Positions 1-9,826 of a DNA stretch of 64,000 nt are shown piece by piece. A program made the translations under genes and the position numbers. Each line of letters opens with the position of its first letter. Position 1 is the stretch's first letter. A model generated the notes under the pieces. That model ran no database searches. It was given only the letters and a program-made list of their open reading frames with translations, and had not been told where the DNA came from. The stretch is from Croceivirga sp. GTDB taxonomy: Bacteria; Bacteroidota; Bacteroidia; Flavobacteriales; Flavobacteriaceae. The DNA is taken from contig JANQKR010000039.1 in NCBI GenBank assembly GCA_028281025.1, positions 19,178 to 83,177 of the forward strand, written 5' to 3'.

Positions 1-451
1 CGGGGTCGAGGCTTTTTGCCGAAAATGTCTTGAAATTGGGATAGATGGTATTATTATGCCCGATCTTCCCCTGGATGTCTATAAAGAAGCGTACGAAGCC
101 ATTTACAAAAAATACAATCTTATCAACGTCTTCTTGATTACCCCCCAGACCAGCGAAGAACGCATTCGTGCAATCGACAATGCCTCGGATGGTTTTATTT
201 ATATGGTCAGTTCGGCGAGCACCACCGGTGCCAAGGATGGTTTTGGTGAGGAACAGCAGGAATACTTCCAACGGATTGCCAAACTAAATCTCAAAAATCC
301 ACAGATAGTGGGGTTTGGCATTAGTAATGCGAACACCTTTCAGGCGGCCACGGCTAAAACCAAAGGGGCCATTATTGGATCTGCATTTATCAAGCATTTA
401 ACGGAAAACGGGATTGAAAAGATTGGGAATTTCATCAAAACGATCCGATAA
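1..451 (+). CDS. trpA: Tryptophan synthase alpha chain, C-terminal part
   Basis: This is the last ~149 codons of the TrpA barrel, which splits indole-3-glycerol phosphate into indole and glyceraldehyde 3-phosphate and channels indole to TrpB. The frame is open from base 2, so the start lies off the left edge. Visible family hallmarks are the PDLP loop, the SASTTGAK stretch that matches the mobile barrel loop, and the phosphate-binding segments VGFGISN and GSAFIK near the end. The catalytic Glu and Asp of the N-terminal half are outside the window. It probably ends a trp operon lying to the left; the next gene converges on it, with only 20 bases between. Confidence 0.95.
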   Translation, partial: GVEAFCRKCLEIGIDGIIMPDLPLDVYKEAYEAIYKKYNLINVFLITPQTSEERIRAIDNASDGFIYMVSSASTTGAKDGFGEEQQEYFQRIAKLNLKNPQIVGFGISNANTFQAATAKTKGAIIGSAFIKHLTENGIEKIGNFIKTIR

Positions 452-471
452 GGGACAAATTCAATTTCGTT

Positions 472-2271
472 TTAATAGCCCGGGTTTTGGACAACATTTG
501 GGTTTAAGTTAATCTCATCGGCCGGTATTGGCCAGATATACTTATGTGGTGCAAATTGTTTGGAAAGACCAGGATTTCTGGTATTGAAGTCCTCAATGAC
601 CTCAGAGAGCAATTGGTTCCTTATCAAAGCATCTTTATAGGAGCCCTCAAAACAGAGTTCTTTTCTATGTTGTGATAAAATTTCGGTAAGTAATTCGTTT
701 TGGCTTAATCCATTTTGTAACAAGAAATCCGCGGAAGTATGCGATCTTGCTATGATTTGGTTTACCAATTCATACGCCTTTGCGGTAGGTCCATTAATCG
801 CATTTTCAACTTCAGCTGCCATTAATAACACATTCGCATACCTTATAAAGGGAAAATCCTCGGAAGACAGTCCAATTCCCGGTGCGGTGGATACATCGCC
901 AATATACTTAAGTGGTCTCCAATTTTCTACGTCAGTTGCATTAATGGCCGTGCCATTTTGTACAGTGAATGAAGCTATATTGGTAAAAAACCGATTGTCC
1001 TCAATGTTCAAGGGAAAAGTAATTGGATTTTGAAAGTCAGCCGCATCACTAAAAAACTCTTGCATAAATTTTGGATCCAATCTTAAAATGTCATTAACGG
1101 CATAGCCCAAAGGTCCCCAGAAAACACCAACATTACCCCCACCATTTGTTTTCAAAACATCAAAATCAATGGAGAAAATGATTTCAGAATTGTTTGATTC
1201 ATTGTCAACACGAAATACGCTGGAGTAGTCCTGTTCCAGATTGAATTGGTTCATTACTTTATCAAACTGGGAAGCGGCCAGGGCGTACTTTTCCACATCA
1301 AGATCCGGGAATCCGGCAGAATACAGGTAAAATTGTCCTAAAAGGACCTGAGCGGCCGGAACCGAAGCACTTTTGGAGTTTATAAAGCTTTCCAAATTGG
1401 CTTCCGCAAACAGTAAATCCACCTCAATCAAGTCCTTTAAAGAAGACCTGTCCTGGCCCAAAACGGTAGCTGAAGTAGATGTCACAAGAACCGGGTTGCC
1501 ATAAAGCTTCAATAGATTAAAGTACAACAGTGCCCTCAAAAATCTAAACTCAGCATTCAATACACGCTCTTCTTTACCCAACTCTGAAACATAATTACCT
1601 TCGGCAATGAGTTCCAGGCCTAAGTTAGTATTGCGAATAGCACGGTAATGAATTGCCCACACATCATTGATAACCGTATTTGATGGTTCAAAAACATAGT
1701 TGTCCAATGATGAATATACTGCTGACGAATTTTGATCAACGTAAGCCAAATCCGTACCAATGTCCCCCCAATACAGGGAATATCCCTCCGTACCAAATAG
1801 GAACGGATCTTTGAGCATAGTGTAGGTATTGGCCAGTAAAACATCAATGTCCGGGTCGGTTTCTTGAATGGGTTGAACAGGTTCTATAACCTCGGCCTCC
1901 AATATTTCCGTATCATTTTCCTCAGAAAGGGTTACACTGAATTCGTAAATCAAACCTTCCACGAAAGCATCGGAATCCATGGACAATTCAACACTAACTT
2001 GATAAGTCCCCAGTTCCAGATCATTAAACCTAACCGTCCCTTGATCATTGGTAACGAGCGTGCTATTTCCAGGGCTAAGGGTTACACTTGCATTTGGTTC
2101 CGGAGTTCCATCAGATATGCTTACCACAACTATTAACGTTCCCGTAATGCTATCTTGAGCTTCATTATCGGAGCCACAACCGGAAACCATGATTGAAACA
2201 ACCAGCACAAAAAATAGTATGGGGTTGCTCTTTGCACATCTTGACCGTAATACATCAAATCGATTCATCAT
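472..2271 (-). CDS. SusD/RagB-family lipoprotein with extra N-terminal beta-sandwich
   Basis: The 599-residue protein starts with a lipoprotein signal whose lipobox Cys is residue 32 (VSGC). Residues ~140-599 have the TPR-rich SusD fold features: FRFLRALLYFNLLKLYG, a FPFIRYANVLLMAAE motif, and the typical C-terminus ending NPNVVQNPGY. SusD proteins sit on the cell surface and deliver glycans or peptides to a SusC/TonB transporter. Two things are odd. Residues ~43-130 form an added carboxypeptidase-regulatory-like domain (VTLSPGNSTLVTNDQG, LELGTYQVSV), normally seen at the N-terminus of SusC. There is also no SusC gene beside it: the upstream neighbour is a histidine kinase and the downstream one is trpA. 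Substrate unknown. A TATTTTTG box lies directly before the ATG. Confidence 0.9.
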   Translation of the reverse strand: MMNRFDVLRSRCAKSNPILFFVLVVSIMVSGCGSDNEAQDSITGTLIVVVSISDGTPEPNASVTLSPGNSTLVTNDQGTVRFNDLELGTYQVSVELSMDSDAFVEGLIYEFSVTLSEENDTEILEAEVIEPVQPIQETDPDIDVLLANTYTMLKDPFLFGTEGYSLYWGDIGTDLAYVDQNSSAVYSSLDNYVFEPSNTVINDVWAIHYRAIRNTNLGLELIAEGNYVSELGKEERVLNAEFRFLRALLYFNLLKLYGNPVLVTSTSATVLGQDRSSLKDLIEVDLLFAEANLESFINSKSASVPAAQVLLGQFYLYSAGFPDLDVEKYALAASQFDKVMNQFNLEQDYSSVFRVDNESNNSEIIFSIDFDVLKTNGGGNVGVFWGPLGYAVNDILRLDPKFMQEFFSDAADFQNPITFPLNIEDNRFFTNIASFTVQNGTAINATDVENWRPLKYIGDVSTAPGIGLSSEDFPFIRYANVLLMAAEVENAINGPTAKAYELVNQIIARSHTSADFLLQNGLSQNELLTEILSQHRKELCFEGSYKDALIRNQLLSEVIEDFNTRNPGLSKQFAPHKYIWPIPADEINLNPNVVQNPGY

Positions 2272-2440
2272 TCAAAAATACTTTGACAGTTTAATGTTCA
2301 TTTGAAACAAAAATGGGTAAATCCCATTGCACCATTGACTCCCGCACTTTGGAACAACCATTACCCTCGTGTTTTCTCCTTCTTATAGCTCTTTTGGAAA
2401 CTATGAATTTCGATGGCAACAAGATTAATCAAAAAAATGA

Positions 2441-3757
2441 TTACTGAACAAGACCCAAACCGTGATTTATAGGTATGGACTTAAAAATTTGAATTTCGGC
2501 CAATACGCCTGTCTTACTTTTGGACAGTTTTAGACGGGCATTATTGTTCTTGAGCATCCGCTTGCAAATAAAAAGCCCTTTTCCAGATCCTTTCTCCTTT
2601 TTTGTGCCAAGGGAACTGGTCACCATTTGGCCCGTATTGATTTTGGAAAGCTTTTCTTCATCTACTGTTTCGGCACTGTTATGTACCCTTAAGCTAAAAT
2701 GGTTTTCATCCTCCATATTATCCACCAGAATCCGCTGGTTTTGTGGTGAGAACTTAATGGCATTGGTAATCAAATTCCGGATTGCCGTTTGAAAGACCTC
2801 CTTGGAATAAAACAAATTGAAGTCGGTATCAACAGCATTGACCAGACTTAATTCCTTTTCATTCAGGTTTTGTGAATACTGACTGCGTATCTCTTCGATC
2901 AGCTCGTGGAGGTTAATATCCATATAGGACTTTAAGGTTTCGTCATTTTGCATGGACCAGTTCAATAGATTGTCCAACATCCCGTAGGTCTTGTCAACGG
3001 ATTGTTGCAATAAGTCCAAATAACTGTTCCTATCGGTTTTTGAATTTGAATTTCTAATAATGGTGGTCAGCATCGAAATTTGATGTATCGGTGTCCTAAG
3101 ATCATGGGCAATTATCTTCATAATGTCCTTACGGAATGAAGTAAGCTCCAATAATTCCTCATTTTGAAGACTGACCAATTGATGCTGTCCCTGCAGTTCG
3201 TTCTGCAACCGTATGACCTTGCTGAAAACAAAGAAGCTGACCGCAGCAACCGATGAGATCATAATAAATGCAAGGATATATTTGCCAATGGACAAATCCG
3301 GATACAACATGGCACAGGCTATGATGAATATGGTATTATAACCAATAACCACAAATTGATGCCATGGCCTTTCAAAAACCGCCAATAAAAGGCCCATTAC
3401 AAATACAATCATCTCCACCCTGGAAAAATAGGCCTCAAAGTTCACATTTACATCGGCAATCCGAAAAGGTAAATATATCGTGGACGAGAGGATATTGATA
3501 TAGACCATAATAATGAAGAGCAAACTGGTGGTCATCCACTTTAATTTCCATATGACGGACGAAATCAAAACAATTGAAAATACCACTAAATGCTTTACGG
3601 CATATCTGTTAAATCCCCCCAGTTGATATTCCGTGAAGAAATTGGTGGCCAATCCGGCCAACACCAAAACAATGAGCACATGAAAAATTATGCTTGAGCG
3701 ATTAATTGCAACAAGCACTTTTTTATCTTTAGCAGATGAATCAAGGGTTGTATTCAA
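2441..3757 (-). CDS. Membrane sensor histidine kinase
   Basis: The 438-residue protein has about six hydrophobic segments in residues ~20-180, then a short coiled stretch, a HisKA dimerisation domain with the phospho-acceptor in IAHDLRTPIHQ (His218), and an HATPase_c domain with the N box NLITNAIKFS and the G2 box GSGKGLFICKRML. The usual Asp of the D/G1 box is replaced by Asn (VHNSAE), a variation met in other Bacteroidota kinases. It has no adjacent response regulator; the single-domain regulator at 5474 is on the other strand, beyond a peptidase gene. The ligand cannot be guessed, as the sensor part is only membrane helices. It is 169 bases upstream of the SusD gene and may or may not be co-transcribed with it. 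Confidence 0.9.
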   Translation of the reverse strand: MNTTLDSSAKDKKVLVAINRSSIIFHVLIVLVLAGLATNFFTEYQLGGFNRYAVKHLVVFSIVLISSVIWKLKWMTTSLLFIIMVYINILSSTIYLPFRIADVNVNFEAYFSRVEMIVFVMGLLLAVFERPWHQFVVIGYNTIFIIACAMLYPDLSIGKYILAFIMISSVAAVSFFVFSKVIRLQNELQGQHQLVSLQNEELLELTSFRKDIMKIIAHDLRTPIHQISMLTTIIRNSNSKTDRNSYLDLLQQSVDKTYGMLDNLLNWSMQNDETLKSYMDINLHELIEEIRSQYSQNLNEKELSLVNAVDTDFNLFYSKEVFQTAIRNLITNAIKFSPQNQRILVDNMEDENHFSLRVHNSAETVDEEKLSKINTGQMVTSSLGTKKEKGSGKGLFICKRMLKNNNARLKLSKSKTGVLAEIQIFKSIPINHGLGLVQ

Positions 3758-3824
3758 GATGAATGCATTCTTGGTTTATCAACGATAATTGGTGTATTTT
3801 CTTACTTTTTTGATTAAAATTTAG

Positions 3825-5330
3825 ATGAAACGCAACTTTTTTTTTGTTTGCTCCCTGGTCTTGACATTTGGCTTTGGCCAAAAATTGGACAGTACCGCTT
3901 TAAAGTCACAGGTAGCCGAGGCAATCAGGGATTTAAGGGATTTTATTGCCATACCCAATGACGCCCTAAATCCCAGTGATATTGACGATAATATCTTTTG
4001 GCTCAAAAAGCAATTTGAAAAACGGGGATTCAATACTGCTGTATTGGAAACCGACAACCTGCCCTTATTTTTTGCGGCCCTGCCGATGGACGATACCAAA
4101 CCTTCGGTATTAATCTATATGCATTTTGATGGGCAATCCGTGGATGCCTCCAAATGGGATCAGCCCAATCCCTATGAAGTGGTCCTTAAAAAACCGGATG
4201 GCGATACTTTTGAGAAGATGAAATTTGAAGAACTGGGGGACGACATCAATTACGATTGGCGGCTTTTTGGCCGCTCCACTTCAGATGACAAGGGCCCCAT
4301 TGTGATGCTGTTACATGCCTTGGACCTTCTAAAAAAAGAGGAAACGGATCTTCCTTTCAACATCAAGGTGATTCTGGATGGGGAAGAGGAAAAAGGTAGT
4401 AAGCCGTTGCCCAATGCCGTAAAGCAGTATAGGGAGCTATTGCAAGCCAACTTTTTATTGATCCACGATGGACCAATGCACGCTTCAGGAAAACCAACTA
4501 TCGTTTATGGCTGCCGCGGGATTACCACGCTGACATTGACAACCCATGGCCCATTGAAACCCCAACATAGCGGACATTATGGAAATTATGCCCCAAATCC
4601 AGGTTTTCAATTGGCCCAACTTTTGGCCACTATGAAAAATACTGAGGGCCGTGTAACCATACCTGGTTATTATGATGGTATTTCATTAAATGAAGCAACC
4701 CGGACCATCCTCAAAAGCGTGCCTGATGATGCCAAGGCCATTTCAGAGAAACTACAATTTAAAACCCATGAAAAAGTAGGGAGTTTTTACCAAGAGGCCC
4801 TGCAATATCCAAGCCTGAACATTCGAGGTCTCGGCTCCGGATGGATCGGTGAAAAGGTCAGGACGATCGTTCCCGAAAGCGCCACGGCGGAGCTGGACCT
4901 GCGGCTGGTACCGGAATCGGATGGCAATCGGTTAAAACGTTTGGTCAAAGACCATATTAAAAAACAGGGATTTCATGTTTTGGACCATGTTCCCAACAAA
5001 GAGGAACGCCTGGCCCATGAGAAAATAGTTACGGTTACCGAAGGCGGTGTTACCGATGCCTTTAGAACCAGCTTTGACAATGCCTATGGGAAGTTTTTGA
5101 TAAACACCTTACGTGGCACTTTTGGCGAGGAAGTCGTCCAGATTCGGATTATGGGAGGTACGGTACCCATTGCCCCCTTTATTAATGAGTTGAAAATACC
5201 GGCTTTTATAATACCAATGGTCAATCCCGATAATAACCAACATAGCCCAAACGAAAATCTAAAAATTGGACAATTGGCTTATGGCATAAGGGCATTCCAT
5301 TCCCTATTAAGTCATAGCCCGGATAAATAA
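3825..5330 (+). CDS. Secreted M20-family metallopeptidase
   Basis: The 501-residue protein is an M20 dipeptidase/acetylornithine-deacetylase-family zinc hydrolase. Residues 1-19 form a signal peptide ending FGFGQ, so it acts in the periplasm or outside. The dinuclear metal site is recognisable: the first His in IYMHFDGQ (His100), the bridging Asp in GRSTSDDKGP (~154-155), and the catalytic Glu in DGEEEKGS. The lid/dimerisation domain follows, with GCRGITTLTLT and NIRGLGSG; the last metal His lies in NNQHSPNENL. Length and layout fit family members that cleave dipeptides or small amides; the substrate is not readable. It diverges from the histidine kinase and is monocistronic. Confidence 0.92.
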   Translation: MKRNFFFVCSLVLTFGFGQKLDSTALKSQVAEAIRDLRDFIAIPNDALNPSDIDDNIFWLKKQFEKRGFNTAVLETDNLPLFFAALPMDDTKPSVLIYMHFDGQSVDASKWDQPNPYEVVLKKPDGDTFEKMKFEELGDDINYDWRLFGRSTSDDKGPIVMLLHALDLLKKEETDLPFNIKVILDGEEEKGSKPLPNAVKQYRELLQANFLLIHDGPMHASGKPTIVYGCRGITTLTLTTHGPLKPQHSGHYGNYAPNPGFQLAQLLATMKNTEGRVTIPGYYDGISLNEATRTILKSVPDDAKAISEKLQFKTHEKVGSFYQEALQYPSLNIRGLGSGWIGEKVRTIVPESATAELDLRLVPESDGNRLKRLVKDHIKKQGFHVLDHVPNKEERLAHEKIVTVTEGGVTDAFRTSFDNAYGKFLINTLRGTFGEEVVQIRIMGGTVPIAPFINELKIPAFIIPMVNPDNNQHSPNENLKIGQLAYGIRAFHSLLSHSPDK

Positions 5331-5473
5331 TCCCATTTGTCGATACCTAAGATTCCGTAATAGGGTCCAAATTTTGGAAATACGTATTTTCATCGAATAT
5401 TTGTAGGATTTAACCTATAAATTTAGGCGCGGGAGCTGATGAAAGTAGCTTTAACCTACCCAAATTTAATCCC

Positions 5474-5863
5474 ATGAACTATAAAACGGTTATCATAGAT
5501 GACTCTTCTGTACATCGCCTAGCTATTTCATTCCTAGTACAAAATCATCCAAAATTACAATTGACAGGAGCATATTCCGACCCTTATGAGGGTATTAAAG
5601 CAATCTACGAGCACAATGTTGATATTGTTTTTATGGACATTCTTTTGGACGATCTAAATGCTTTTGAATTATTGGATCAGATTCAAATACCTGCAGCCAT
5701 TGTCATGAATTCCTCCTGGGAAAAGTTTTCGTCCAGGGCCAGGCGCTATGGCATCCAATATTTTTTGACAAAACCAATGCAAAAAAGCGCTTTTGAAGCC
5801 GCAGTTAAAGGGGTTTTACAATCATTGGAAAGCGATAAAGTAAAAAAGCACGCTACTTCTTAA
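5474..5863 (+). CDS. Single-domain response regulator
   Basis: This 129-residue protein is a lone CheY-like receiver domain with no output domain. It has the acidic pair in IIDDSS (residues 8-9), the phospho-acceptor Asp55 in VFMDILLDD, and the conserved Lys100 in FLTKPM. Such proteins relay phosphate or regulate by protein contact. No kinase is adjacent on the same strand; the orphan kinase at 2441-3757 is the nearest candidate partner, which is only a guess. The last ~15 residues are charged and probably disordered. Confidence 0.9.
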   Translation: MNYKTVIIDDSSVHRLAISFLVQNHPKLQLTGAYSDPYEGIKAIYEHNVDIVFMDILLDDLNAFELLDQIQIPAAIVMNSSWEKFSSRARRYGIQYFLTKPMQKSAFEAAVKGVLQSLESDKVKKHATS

Positions 5864-5911
5864 GCTTTAACCCATAAAAAAGTGGTGCAAAAGGCCAGCA
5901 TTAGGATGGGA

Positions 5912-7087
5912 TCATGGCTTGTTCCCATAATTCCATCGCATGCCGAACAATACCCTAGTCATTACGGTTTTTCTAATGATGAAATGGTACAACGACCAAA
6001 TAGTTGTTAAGCACACCAGCACTAGAAGCAGCAATTTTGGTAAAATGCCCATATCCCATTTCAATACGTAATATCCCGAGGCCACAATAACCGCCTGATG
6101 CGTGATGTAAAAGGGATATACCGCTGTATTGAGATAACTTAAGTTCTTGTTCGAAAAATTGAGGTATTTCATGGCGTAACCAATGGCAGCAAGGATAATG
6201 GTCCAAATATGCAGACCATTTAAAAGGCCATAAACATAAAGGTCCATATCCTGTTCCTTTGGTTTATTGAGTTCCCAGTTCCAGTAGAACCTTGCGAAAA
6301 GTACAATTGCCATGGTAAGGGCGATCATTAGGAACATCCTTCTATACTTCAGACAGGTATCCCAGAAATTCTGAATGGCCCCAAGAAAAAAACCCAACAC
6401 GTAAAATGTAATCGAAGAAGTAAAAACATACCAGTCGTTGATAAGACTTCCCTGTTCGGGCCAGTTGATATACAACCAAAAAATATACAGCACAAAGGGG
6501 GTCGCCAAAACAAGATGGGCGATGGGATTTCCAAAAATTGGACCGGCCATTTTCCTGAACCCGTTGAACCATTTAATTTTTGCCATGGAGAAAATAGGTA
6601 GCAATAAAATGGTAAAAACAAACAAATAGGCCACAAACCACATATGGCTCCACGTAAAAGAACCATCGGGATAGGGAACTATTTCATAGACCGAAGGGTA
6701 GAATTCCATATAACCGGGCGTTATCCGGCCCTTTTGTAACCATTCAAAATATACTTGAATGGGAGTAATGAAAAAAATGGCAAAGGCGAGTGGAACAAAC
6801 AATCGCACAAAACGTTCGCCCATAAACTTGGGGATGCTCCGTTTGCGCAATGAGAACCGCACCCCTACCCCGGATATAAAAAAGAGCATGGGCAATCGCC
6901 ATTGGTGTACCCACCAAATGATCCGTGTTATCCAAGGGGAAGTTTCCTCATTATTGATTTCCCAGGTATAGTGCTCCACAAAAGGTACGGCACAATGAAA
7001 TAGAATTAAGGTCATAAAGGCCAGGACACGCAGCCAATCGATATAATGTAGTCGTTCCGGTTTCAAGATGCAAAAAGGTTGGTTCAA
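5912..7087 (-). CDS. Acyltransferase family 3 membrane protein
   Basis: The 391-residue protein has about ten membrane helices and the acyltransferase-3 signature: an N-terminal RLHYIDWLRVLA helix followed by ILFHCAVPF with the conserved His, then FFISGVGVRFSLRKRS. This family moves acyl groups onto exported sugars or glycans; the layout is close to the OpgC/MdoC branch (DWLRVLA start, C-terminal YPFYITHQAVIV). The acceptor is unknown. No ATG is available before RLHYIDW; the listed start is a TTG with another TTG eight codons further in, so the exact N-terminus is uncertain. It ends just past the response regulator, facing it. Confidence 0.88.
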   Translation of the reverse strand: MNQPFCILKPERLHYIDWLRVLAFMTLILFHCAVPFVEHYTWEINNEETSPWITRIIWWVHQWRLPMLFFISGVGVRFSLRKRSIPKFMGERFVRLFVPLAFAIFFITPIQVYFEWLQKGRITPGYMEFYPSVYEIVPYPDGSFTWSHMWFVAYLFVFTILLLPIFSMAKIKWFNGFRKMAGPIFGNPIAHLVLATPFVLYIFWLYINWPEQGSLINDWYVFTSSITFYVLGFFLGAIQNFWDTCLKYRRMFLMIALTMAIVLFARFYWNWELNKPKEQDMDLYVYGLLNGLHIWTIILAAIGYAMKYLNFSNKNLSYLNTAVYPFYITHQAVIVASGYYVLKWDMGILPKLLLLVLVCLTTIWSLYHFIIRKTVMTRVLFGMRWNYGNKP

Positions 7088-7146
7088 TACTAAAGACGCA
7101 TTATACCACCCCAGCGTTGCCTTATCCTATAAAATTTACGCTTTCG

Positions 7147-9702
7147 CTATGCGGAATTACGACTGGCATTGATATTTCCGTACAAGGAACGGGTCACGAT
7201 CTTTTCGTACAATTCCTTAAGATTGGAATCTTGGGTGATGTGGTACAGCGCATTTTGTTGTATGACCAGCAGTGGTAATACAATGCGTTCCCGTATACGA
7301 ACGGATTCCCTTGAAACCACTTCATCCTCCATTAAGATTTTATGCCCGGAAACCTGAAGGAGCATTTTTTTTGATAGTTCAAACTCCTCGTTCAAAATGC
7401 TCCAAAACCCTCCAAATTCTTGGTCATCCCGCATATAACTGGTCAGATCAAAATTGGTTTTGGCCAGGGACATCATACTGTTGTGCATCAGTGCCCTAAA
7501 AAAGGGAACGTCCCTGTACAATGCTTTTACTTCTCCAAATCGACCTTCTTCCTTTAGCTTTTTTATGGCTGTTCCCAATCCAAAATAACCCGGTACATTT
7601 TGTTTCAACTGGCTCCAGGAGCCCACAAAGGAAATTGCCCTTAAATCGGAAAGGGTCAGTTGTTTTTTATTGCCGCGTTTTCCAGGTCGACTACCGATAT
7701 TGGCCCTGGTATAATACTTTAAAGTACTCCGCTGTTCCAGATACGGAATGAATTTCTCGTGCTGTTTTAACGCTTCGTACTTCCCATAACTGAGTTCAGA
7801 GAGCTCTTCGATCAATTTCCGCTGTGCAGTGGGAATTAAATGTTCCTTCCCAAACAGATTGTTGCTCAATCCTGCGGTCAGTAATTGTTCCGCATTATGG
7901 ATAAACTGCTCTTTGGTCCCATACGTACTGGTAATGGTCTGTCCCTGGATGGTCAGCTGGATTTCATGATTGGCCACATCCTTGGTCTGTGCAGCATAAA
8001 AACGATGGGTTTTTCCCCCGCCACGCGCCGGTGGACCTCCCCTACCATCAAAGAAAATGGCCTTGATCCCATTTTTCTTACAGATTTTACTGAGGGTTTC
8101 CTTGGTTTTTAAAATGCTCCAGTTGGCCTTTAAGTAGCCACCATCTTTGGTGCCATCCGAAAAACCGAGCATTATGGTATGTGTCTCTTTTCTACGTTTT
8201 AAATGATTCCTGTAGACCGGAGTATCAAAAAGGGTTTGCATTACCGCTTCCGAGGCTTCCATACCCTTCATCGTTTCAAACAATGGAATGATATCAAAGG
8301 TAATCTCCTCGGTCTTCCAGCCACACCATCGGAACAGACCAAAAACAAACAATACTGCAAAAATGTCCTCGGAGTTGCTGATGATATAGCGATTACATCC
8401 ATCTTCACCATTCCTGTTCTGGATTTCCTTTAACTGCTTGATATTGATTATGGTCTCTTGGACGATAGCTTCGTCAAAATCATTGGGATCCAAAGAAATA
8501 TGCCCCTCCAATAACCATTTTACCAATTCGCTTTCGGAAAGTTCGTCCAAGGAATCCTTTATTGCCCCTTGCTGTCTTAAAATGGTCTCCACGGTCAAAT
8601 AATGCTTGCTATGGTCCTGGCGAATATCCAAAGCCGCAAAATGGGTCTTGAAAATGTGTACTTTATCCAATAGGGCATTCAACTCATCCAAGTACAGGGA
8701 ATGGTAATCGGTAATGAGTGTTTGTCTGATTTCGGTCAGCTTTTCGGCAATTTCCGTATACGACAACAAAAAGTTCTCTTGGAACATGGCTTTATAAAGC
8801 TTCAGGTTCAAGTCGTTTAAAGATTCTTGGAGTCCCTTGAAGGTGAGCTTTCTCCGCAAGACCTTTAAATCGTTATAATAGCATTTCATTAAGGTCAGTC
8901 GAAGCTCGTCTGCGACTTTTCGGGTCATATCGGCAGTAACAAACGGATTTCCATCCCGATCCCCACCCGGCCAAAAACCGAGTTTTATAATGTTGTAATT
9001 GTCAAAATTACTGTCCCGGATATTACTTTTTACATATTGAAAAAGTTCCCCAATGGCTTGGTAATACGTGTTCCGGAGAATATGGATAATATTCTTGGCC
9101 TCATCCAAAGGGGTAGGTTTTTTGGCATTGATCAATGAGGTAAGGCCCAACTGCTGTAAGGTCAAGTCAATATCATCAATACGATTTTCATCAATGAGCG
9201 CGCGCATATCCGCAATAATATCCAAGACCGAAGGGGAATAGAATTGCGTTGGATGTGCCGTTAGTACGATCCTGGCACTGAATGATGAAAGTTTTTTTGC
9301 GATTTTATCCCAGTTTTTGTTTTGATCTACCAATTCAAAGTAATCCTTTATGGAAAGGGAACTGGTATATTCCTGTAGTTTGGGAAAGGCAGCATCCTCC
9401 ACACTATCGTAGAGGACCACTTGGCGTTCCACATATTGGATAATGCGGAACATAAAATCTATTTGTGCCTGCTCCTCTTCAATACCCACAAATTGTGTGA
9501 AAAAGTCACCCAAAATATCCTGGGGCTTTTTACCGGACTTAAGCCCTTTCTTGCATTGCTCAAAAAGAAGGGGCACCAACATGCCCACATTTTCCATATC
9601 CGTATAGGGCAGACTTAGAAAAAGACTATTGTAGATCTTGAATTTATTGGTGATCGATTTTTTGAACTCGTCCAACTTTTGGGACCGTTGCATTTCATTC
9701 AT
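7147..9702 (-). CDS. ppc: Phosphoenolpyruvate carboxylase
   Basis: This 851-residue enzyme adds bicarbonate to phosphoenolpyruvate to make oxaloacetate, feeding the TCA cycle. All the catalytic signatures are present: VLTAHPTQ (His150), GGDRDGNPFV, MLGFSDGTKDGGYLKANW, and the glycine-rich FFDGRGGPPARGGG loop. It is slightly shorter than the ~880-residue proteobacterial form. The C-terminus reads RNSA instead of the usual NTG ending of the family (see findings). The gene stands alone, with the acyltransferase downstream on the same strand after ~60 bases. ATG start at 9702. Confidence 0.97.
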   Translation of the reverse strand: MNEMQRSQKLDEFKKSITNKFKIYNSLFLSLPYTDMENVGMLVPLLFEQCKKGLKSGKKPQDILGDFFTQFVGIEEEQAQIDFMFRIIQYVERQVVLYDSVEDAAFPKLQEYTSSLSIKDYFELVDQNKNWDKIAKKLSSFSARIVLTAHPTQFYSPSVLDIIADMRALIDENRIDDIDLTLQQLGLTSLINAKKPTPLDEAKNIIHILRNTYYQAIGELFQYVKSNIRDSNFDNYNIIKLGFWPGGDRDGNPFVTADMTRKVADELRLTLMKCYYNDLKVLRRKLTFKGLQESLNDLNLKLYKAMFQENFLLSYTEIAEKLTEIRQTLITDYHSLYLDELNALLDKVHIFKTHFAALDIRQDHSKHYLTVETILRQQGAIKDSLDELSESELVKWLLEGHISLDPNDFDEAIVQETIINIKQLKEIQNRNGEDGCNRYIISNSEDIFAVLFVFGLFRWCGWKTEEITFDIIPLFETMKGMEASEAVMQTLFDTPVYRNHLKRRKETHTIMLGFSDGTKDGGYLKANWSILKTKETLSKICKKNGIKAIFFDGRGGPPARGGGKTHRFYAAQTKDVANHEIQLTIQGQTITSTYGTKEQFIHNAEQLLTAGLSNNLFGKEHLIPTAQRKLIEELSELSYGKYEALKQHEKFIPYLEQRSTLKYYTRANIGSRPGKRGNKKQLTLSDLRAISFVGSWSQLKQNVPGYFGLGTAIKKLKEEGRFGEVKALYRDVPFFRALMHNSMMSLAKTNFDLTSYMRDDQEFGGFWSILNEEFELSKKMLLQVSGHKILMEDEVVSRESVRIRERIVLPLLVIQQNALYHITQDSNLKELYEKIVTRSLYGNINASRNSA

Positions 9703-9826
9703 GCGAAACCCTATTTGAATTGATGATGGTTAAAGGTCGTTATAAACCCCTGATTTTTTGGTATAATTTACCCAAATCACAAATTACGCCCGTGACCCTG
9801 CAAACCTAACAAAGGATGGGAGCAAA

